The translations under genes and the position numbers were made by a program. Positions 30,669 to 35,783 of a stretch of 35,783 bases of DNA are shown piece after piece. The notes beneath the pieces were generated by a model that saw only the letters and a list, made by a program, of their open reading frames with translations, had not been told where the DNA came from and searched no databases. This DNA comes from an uncultured Oligoflexia bacterium (GTDB lineage Bacteria; Bdellovibrionota; Bacteriovoracia; Bacteriovoracales; Bacteriovoracaceae). The stretch is taken from contig CATLVU010000015.1 of assembly GCA_950061135.1 (NCBI GenBank), positions 1 to 35,783 of the forward strand, read 5' to 3'. The stretch's first letter is position 1, and each line of letters begins with the position of its first letter.

Positions 30669-32408
30669 ATGTCTGTAATTGTCGCTTTTTTAAATTCAAA
30701 AGATTTTTCAAAACTTATCCTAAAGGGAAAAGAGCAAGGCTTTTTAACGCCAGAAGAAGTAAACGATGCAATACCTGCCAGTATTGTTGAATATAATGAA
30801 CTAGATACTCTTCTAGAAAAACTAGAAAGTTTAAACATCACTATCAACACCATTGAGACAGAGGATGAAGAAACAGAAATGTCTGAGATCGATATGATCG
30901 ATGAAGCACTTTCGGCCATTGAAGCAAAAGAGCTAAAGTCTTCTTCATCAGACCCTGTAAAACTTTATTTAAAGAAAATGGGATCTGTTGCACTTCTTAC
31001 AAGAGAAGGAGAGGTGACGATCGCCAAAGAGATAGAAGAAGGTGAAAAAGAGATTGTACTTTCATGCTTACAATCTAAACACGCATTAGAAGAAATCATT
31101 AAGTTACGAGACAAGGTTAATGGCGCTGAAGATCAGCTTGAATATGTTAAAGACCTTGTCAGAGGCCTTGATGATGAATCAACAGAAAAACAAATCAAAA
31201 AAGTAATGAAAAGAATTCTAGAAGTCTGTGACCTTGTAGAATCTTTAGAAAATGAAATCATTAATGAAGATGGAACTCTTAGAAAGCTTACAAAAGAAGA
31301 AAATAAGACCATGGAGCGAATCGAAGAAGAGCTTGTTGATCTTACATTTAACAGAAAAGTAATCAATAGTTTTACTGAGCCTGTTAAGAATTACTATCTA
31401 CAATTTAAAGACCTTTATGAGCAACAAGACAGAATCTTCAAGTTCTTAGAAGTTGAAGGTGATAATGAATACAGAAAGCTTTACGATAAAGTCATTGAGA
31501 ATGATTCTTATAAGAGAAAGCTAGCAAGACATCTTTACACTTCAGATGCAAAAATTGAGCAAATGATTAGAAACCAAGAGGATATTCTAAGAAAGCTTAG
31601 AAGACTTCAAATGGACTCAGGAATGGTATTTGAAGATCTTGAAAAGGTTTTTAATATCATCACAAAAGGTGAGGAAAAAGCTGATGTCGCAAAAGCTCAA
31701 CTGGTTGAGGCCAACCTTAGACTCGTTGTTTCTATTTCTAAAAAATATACAAACAGAGGACTTCAATTCTTAGATTTAATCCAAGAGGGAAATATTGGTC
31801 TAATGAAAGCCGTTGATAAGTTTGAATACCGTAGAGGTTATAAATTCTCAACTTATGCAACATGGTGGATTAGACAAGCAATCACAAGAGCAATTGCAGA
31901 TCAGGGAAGAACGATCAGAATTCCTGTACACATGATTGAAACAATTAACAAGTTAGCGAGAACTAATCGCCAACTTGTTCAGGAGCTTGGAAGAGAGCCG
32001 ACACCAGAAGAAATTGCTGAAAAGATGGAAATGAGTGTTGATAAGGTTAAGAAAGTTTTTAAAATTTCAAAAGAACCTATTTCACTAGAAACTCCGATTG
32101 GTGAAGAAGAAGATAGCTCTTTAGGTGACTTTATTGAAGATAAAAAAATCATTTCTCCACAAGATGCAGTGATGAGTATTACTCTTTCAGAGCAGACTAG
32201 GTCTGTACTTGCAACATTAACTCCGAGAGAAGAAAAAGTTCTAAGAATGAGATTTGGTATTGGAGAAAAATCAGATCACACTCTTGAGGAAGTAGGTCAA
32301 GACTTCTTCGTAACAAGAGAGAGAATTAGACAAATTGAAGCAAAGGCACTTAGAAAACTAAGACACCCTAGCCGATCAAAAATGCTAAAATCTTATATTG
32401 ATAATTAA
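30669..32408 (+). CDS. rpoD: Primary sigma factor (sigma-70, RpoD)
   Basis: The 579-residue housekeeping sigma factor has region 1.1 (about 1-65), region 1.2 with [21 protein letters not shown] (about 96-115 in parts), and an acidic non-conserved insert (about 150-300). Region 2 reads [20 protein letters not shown] and [15 protein letters not shown], region 3 [14 protein letters not shown], and region 4.2 [20 protein letters not shown]. These recognise -10 and -35 elements of most promoters. GGAG lies six bases before the ATG. It is the last gene of trmB-dnaG-rpoD and is followed by a hairpin terminator. Confidence 0.97.
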   Translation: MSVIVAFLNSKDFSKLILKGKEQGFLTPEEVNDAIPASIVEYNELDTLLEKLESLNITINTIETEDEETEMSEIDMIDEALSAIEAKELKSSSSDPVKLYLKKMGSVALLTREGEVTIAKEIEEGEKEIVLSCLQSKHALEEIIKLRDKVNGAEDQLEYVKDLVRGLDDESTEKQIKKVMKRILEVCDLVESLENEIINEDGTLRKLTKEENKTMERIEEELVDLTFNRKVINSFTEPVKNYYLQFKDLYEQQDRIFKFLEVEGDNEYRKLYDKVIENDSYKRKLARHLYTSDAKIEQMIRNQEDILRKLRRLQMDSGMVFEDLEKVFNIITKGEEKADVAKAQLVEANLRLVVSISKKYTNRGLQFLDLIQEGNIGLMKAVDKFEYRRGYKFSTYATWWIRQAITRAIADQGRTIRIPVHMIETINKLARTNRQLVQELGREPTPEEIAEKMEMSVDKVKKVFKISKEPISLETPIGEEEDSSLGDFIEDKKIISPQDAVMSITLSEQTRSVLATLTPREEKVLRMRFGIGEKSDHTLEEVGQDFFVTRERIRQIEAKALRKLRHPSRSKMLKSYIDN

Positions 32409-32430
32409 AAAATCAACTGTCTTAAATTGT

Positions 32431-32460
32431 CGGCCATGTCGAAGAGATATGGCCGTTTCA
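32431..32460 (+). terminator. Terminator after rpoD
   Basis: CGGCCAT (32431-32437) pairs with ATGGCCG (32449-32455) around an 11-base loop, followed by TTTCATT. It lies 23 bp after the rpoD stop. The T-run is interrupted, so termination is probably moderate. Confidence 0.65.
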
Positions 32461-32485
32461 TTATCCCAATCAACTTAGAAATTTT

Positions 32486-32514
32486 TATACATACAAGTTA
32501 TCTTTGTGTATAAT
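32486..32514 (+). promoter_or_regulatory. Promoter of the SNF2-family gene
   Basis: TATACA (32486-32491), a 17-bp spacer and a consensus TATAAT (32509-32514) form a sigma-70 promoter. Transcription would start near 32521, about 20 bases before the start codon. Confidence 0.65.
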
Positions 32515-32540
32515 GTCCCTTTACAAAAATTAAGGAATAA

Positions 32541-35500
32541 ATGTTACAGAATATAATTCTAACGAACCAAGAGTGGTCTACTTGCAATAGTTTCTTTGCA
32601 CATGACCAAATCAATAAAGCTCAAAAATTACTAGAAAAAGGTGGAGTCAGCATCTCTTTTTCAAAAGGTAATAATGATAAATTTATAATTAGTGGACTCG
32701 TATCGGATGGGGGTACAAAACAAGTTAAAATTAACTTTGATCAAAATAACTTAACTTCAAAGTGCACCTGCAATGAATGGGATCATGAGTTTCATTGTGT
32801 TCATTCTTCGGCCCTATTTATTCACTACTTAAAAAACAAAGCTTCAAAAGAGAACTTACCAAAAGATGCCTCATTAAAATCTCATGTTAAGTTTTTTGGC
32901 CAATCTGTTCACGTTGAGAACTACGGACGGATAACGCGAAATGCGAATGAATTGATGGGCGCATCTATCAATAGCACTTACTCATCTCTTCAATACTTGC
33001 TAACAAACAAAGAAACAAAAAACTTTCCACTACCAAAAAAGTTTGAAGGAACCATTGAAATAAATTTCACGCCAGCTACCGAGCTAGATGAGTACAAAGA
33101 CTTTCATCACTTAAAAAATGATTACTACCCTCTTTTCTCTTACAAACATGAAGGAGTTGAGTATAAAAAGATTTCTATTTTTGAAAGTTTATATCTATTT
33201 AACTGGGAAACAGGAGAATGTTTTAATATTCCTCTTGAGTTAAAAAATATTCTCAAGAAACCATTAGTAGATGGACTTAATTCCGACATAAATCAACATA
33301 TAAAAAACTATGCGGGCCTTATTGAGAACGAACAACTTAATTTATTAATCGAAGGAAGTCTAATCCACCCGAATGATGCATTGGACGCTAAGTTTAGATT
33401 TTCGATAGATCAAGCAAAACGTAGAGGATTTTTAAATTTAAAGCTTGAAATAACTAATTCTGAAGATCAACTTGTTGCGATACCATCAATTTTTAAAGTT
33501 ATAACAAATGAAAATGGCTTTCTCTCATCCTTTAGAACAAAGACAGATAGCTATGAATTTATCAAGGGACTTATTAGTTCACTTGATTTCAACAATGAAG
33601 AATATAAAAAGCTTACTTTTAGCTCATCTAAACGTAAGGAAATCTGTGACTGGGTAGACTACCTGAAAAAGCCTGAAATACTTTTTTATGATAAAGATAT
33701 TAAAAAATGTATACAAATTTCCAGTGAGCAATTACGTTTTATCATCAAGTCTTTTTTCACGGACTTTACTGAGTCAGCTGTGCGTTTTTCGCATCTAAAT
33801 ACTGAAACAAAAAACATCACTTTCCAACTACCTAAAAGTCATCTCTTCAATGGAGTAACGGCCTTTTATATCAAGATGGAACCTCTTGGGATTCCAATTT
33901 TTTATAACGATAAACAAGTTCGAACTTGGTCGACAAATATTCGCTTTGAAAGAAAGCAGTCTCCTCTGGACTGGTTTGCTATTGATTTAGTCGTTGACGA
34001 AAAAGATTATGAAGTTATTAAAAATGCAGAAATTAACGAAGACTATATTGTTTCAAACGATGGTCTAATTCTTCTCAGCAGTAAAGAGCGTGAGCTTTTA
34101 AAGTTCATGAAAAAGTATACAAAACATGAAGCTCAAGAAGAAAACCAAAACGAAGATGGTCTAAAGAAGTTCTCACTTAATTTTAAACGGTCTCGAATTT
34201 TTGAACTTTTCGAATTGAAAAAACACGGTATTGATGGGGCACTTAACCAAGAAGAAGAAGACTTATGTGAAAATCTTCTAAACCTACAAGAGATGCCATC
34301 TTACCCTGTGCCTTCTAAGTTTGAAAATATACCTCGAGATTATCAAAAAACGGGTTATAACTGGTTAAGATTCCTATACGAACATAAGCTAGGTGCCTGC
34401 CTTGCGGATGATATGGGGCTTGGGAAGACCCTTCAGACTATAATTTTTCTAGAAAGTATTATTGATCAAGTTGAGAATATTTTAATCGTTTGTCCCGTCT
34501 CTATTCTCCTTAACTGGAAAAATGAGATTGAAAAGTTCTCATCATTGAGTGATTACATTCAAATGTACTACGGAGAGGAACGTAATTTAGATAAATCTAA
34601 GAAAATTACTTTAACAAGTTATGGTGTAATGAAAAAAGAATCCTCAATTACATTTAAGGATCATCAATTCGACATTATCATCATGGATGAAGTTCAACAT
34701 CTCAAAAATATTCGTTCACAAGGTGCAATTGCAGCAAGAGAACTTCAAGCAAGATTTCGAATCTGCTTGACTGGTACTCCTGTTGAAAACGACTTATCAG
34801 AATTTTACAATATTATGGATCTTTCAATCCCTGGGATTTGGGGAGATCTAAGTATGATTCGCTCAACATCAAGTAAGAAGAGTCGCTTGATTGCAAGAAA
34901 AACTGTTCGTCCATTTATTCTAAGAAGAACTAAAGAGCAGGTTCTTACAGAACTTCCAGAGAAAATAGAAAATCATGTTTATTTAAACTTCTCTGAAGGC
35001 GAGCACGAAAACTATATTTCAACTCTGACAAAAATTAAAAATAATTTTAATGCTGTAGAGAAAAAGAATAAATACTCTGAAGTACTTAAATCACTGCTCC
35101 AATTAAGACAAATGTGTCTTTGGCAAAAAAGTTCAACTCTTCATAGCACGAAGGTCGATTTCTTAATCGAAAACTTAGAGCAACTTTTAGAGGAAGGGCA
35201 CAAGGTTTTAGTATTTTCACAGTTCACAACTTACTTAGATATCATTCAAGATAAAATTCGAGAACACAGCTGGAAGTTCGCTAGAATTGATGGTTCTCAA
35301 ACAATGAAGAAAAGACAATCGCAAGTTGAGTTTTTTCAAGAAGGTGATGCTCAAGTTTTTTTAATCAGCTTAAAAGCAGGTGGTGTAGGTTTAAACTTAA
35401 CCGCAGCAAGTTATATATTTCTAATGGACCCATGGTGGAATCCTGCTGTAGAAAATCAAGCAATCGATAGGGCCTACCGAATAGGACAAGAAAATAAACT

Positions 35501-35660
35501 AACAGTGTATAGGCCAATTATTAAGAACTCTGTTGAAGAAAAAGTCCTCATTCTTCAAAACACCAAAAAAGAGCTATTTAAAGACCTTATGGCCACAGAT
35601 AAAGATGAATTTTTCAATGGAAAGCTCACGATGGATGATTTCACTGAACTTTTAACATAA
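32541..35660 (+). CDS. SWIM zinc-finger SNF2/HepA-family helicase-like ATPase
   Basis: The 1039-residue protein has an N-terminal SWIM finger, C-x-C-x8-C-x-H (C75, C77, C86, H88 in CTCNEWDHEFHCVH). A long variable middle part (about 110-570) precedes a SNF2 motor: DDMGLGKT (Walker A, about 623-630), IIMDEVQHLKN (motif II, about 712-722), LTGTPVEN (motif III, about 742-749), and in the second lobe KVLVFSQFTTYLD, LISLKAGGVGLNLTAASY and RAYRIGQ (motif VI). Such proteins translocate on double-stranded DNA and remodel protein-DNA complexes; bacterial relatives include RapA/HepA, which recycles RNA polymerase. The exact role is unknown. AAGGA precedes the ATG, and it has its own promoter after rpoD. 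Confidence 0.92.
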   Translation: MLQNIILTNQEWSTCNSFFAHDQINKAQKLLEKGGVSISFSKGNNDKFIISGLVSDGGTKQVKINFDQNNLTSKCTCNEWDHEFHCVHSSALFIHYLKNKASKENLPKDASLKSHVKFFGQSVHVENYGRITRNANELMGASINSTYSSLQYLLTNKETKNFPLPKKFEGTIEINFTPATELDEYKDFHHLKNDYYPLFSYKHEGVEYKKISIFESLYLFNWETGECFNIPLELKNILKKPLVDGLNSDINQHIKNYAGLIENEQLNLLIEGSLIHPNDALDAKFRFSIDQAKRRGFLNLKLEITNSEDQLVAIPSIFKVITNENGFLSSFRTKTDSYEFIKGLISSLDFNNEEYKKLTFSSSKRKEICDWVDYLKKPEILFYDKDIKKCIQISSEQLRFIIKSFFTDFTESAVRFSHLNTETKNITFQLPKSHLFNGVTAFYIKMEPLGIPIFYNDKQVRTWSTNIRFERKQSPLDWFAIDLVVDEKDYEVIKNAEINEDYIVSNDGLILLSSKERELLKFMKKYTKHEAQEENQNEDGLKKFSLNFKRSRIFELFELKKHGIDGALNQEEEDLCENLLNLQEMPSYPVPSKFENIPRDYQKTGYNWLRFLYEHKLGACLADDMGLGKTLQTIIFLESIIDQVENILIVCPVSILLNWKNEIEKFSSLSDYIQMYYGEERNLDKSKKITLTSYGVMKKESSITFKDHQFDIIIMDEVQHLKNIRSQGAIAARELQARFRICLTGTPVENDLSEFYNIMDLSIPGIWGDLSMIRSTSSKKSRLIARKTVRPFILRRTKEQVLTELPEKIENHVYLNFSEGEHENYISTLTKIKNNFNAVEKKNKYSEVLKSLLQLRQMCLWQKSSTLHSTKVDFLIENLEQLLEEGHKVLVFSQFTTYLDIIQDKIREHSWKFARIDGSQTMKKRQSQVEFFQEGDAQVFLISLKAGGVGLNLTAASYIFLMDPWWNPAVENQAIDRAYRIGQENKLTVYRPIIKNSVEEKVLILQNTKKELFKDLMATDKDEFFNGKLTMDDFTELLT

Positions 35661-35667
35661 CCTTAAC

Positions 35668-35696
35668 TTGTTCTCATTATAGTCTATTGATAATAA
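35668..35696 (+). promoter_or_regulatory. Candidate promoter for the gene at the right edge
   Basis: TTGTTC (35668-35673), 17 bp and TAATAA (35691-35696), just after the SNF2-gene stop. The match is moderate. Confidence 0.35.
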
Positions 35697-35717
35697 CTTT
35701 CTCAACAAGGAGTCGGT

Positions 35718-35765
35718 ATGAAAGACCTTAACTCCAAGAAAGATACAAGTAGAGGAATTTTTTAA
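35718..35765 (+). CDS. Possible 15-residue leader peptide
   Basis: ATG 35718 has a good ribosome binding site (AAGGAG, 35707-35712) and encodes MKDLNSKKDTSRGIF, ending at 35765, one base before the next ATG. The last codons contain the AGAGGA that could serve the following gene. It may be a coupled leader peptide or chance. No more can be said from this window. Confidence 0.35.
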   Translation: MKDLNSKKDTSRGIF

Positions 35766-35766
35766 T

Positions 35767-35783
35767 ATGACTTTGCAAAATGC
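35767..35783 (+). CDS. Start of a gene cut by the window edge
   Basis: ATG 35767 begins MTLQN and runs off the window. AGAGGA at 35751-35756 is a possible ribosome binding site at 10 bases. The product cannot be identified. Confidence 0.4.

Noticed and set aside
30644-30919. Minus-strand serine-rich frame over the start of rpoD
   Set aside because: It is antisense to the sigma factor gene. Serine runs are the expected antisense product of the acidic region.

Overview
The window is AT-rich (by eye about one third G+C) and codes densely on both strands. Lipoproteins, signal peptides, outer-membrane barrel-like proteins and a flagellin point to a motile Gram-negative bacterium. The low G+C, the many fast-evolving envelope proteins and the scpA-scpB-rluB and dnaG-rpoD neighbourhoods would fit the Bdellovibrionota (Bacteriovorax/Halobacteriovorax-like predators). 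That placement is inference: no rRNA is present and no search was run.

Layout. 1-2763: a XerC/D-like tyrosine recombinase behind a repeated composite site, then two leftward envelope genes (a fibronectin-fold/barrel protein and a small secreted protein). About 2800-16520: an integrative conjugative element (ICE). It opens with a -24/-12-like promoter and four very small genes. These are followed by a 628-residue calcium-loop lipoprotein and a compact type IV secretion operon whose order matches Agrobacterium virB (B2-B3-B4-B5-B6-B8-B9-B10, then a lipoprotein and VirD4), without virB1 or virB11. A candidate MOBC-type relaxase follows, then a structured non-coding stretch that is the best oriT candidate. 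The element ends with an accessory protein, a tail-less SSB, an excisionase-like HTH protein and a phage-type integrase. The integrase lies against an initiator tRNA-fMet gene (minus strand), which looks like the integration locus. The left attachment site is not found.

16599-35783 is chromosomal: rluB and an M50 protease-scpA-scpB operon (leftward), a Nudix hydrolase with two envelope proteins, two small conserved-looking genes, a DegT-type aminotransferase, a 5'-nucleotidase-family lipoprotein, a flagellin gene with a structured leader, trmB-dnaG-rpoD, and a SWIM-SNF2 helicase-like ATPase. The first codons of another gene lie at the right edge.

How the genes fit together. In the ICE, integrase and excisionase would move the element in and out of the tRNA locus. 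The relaxase candidate, oriT candidate, accessory protein and SSB would process the DNA. The coupling ATPase and the small VirB-like channel would export it. No cargo gene (resistance, toxin, restriction) is recognisable, so this is essentially a bare transfer module. The most unusual signals are the nested inverted repeats at 14104-14232, the 25-bp palindrome inside the excisionase gene (15020-15044), the three-hairpin flagellin leader (26707-26776) and the 24-bp palindrome over the trmB start codon (28048-28071).
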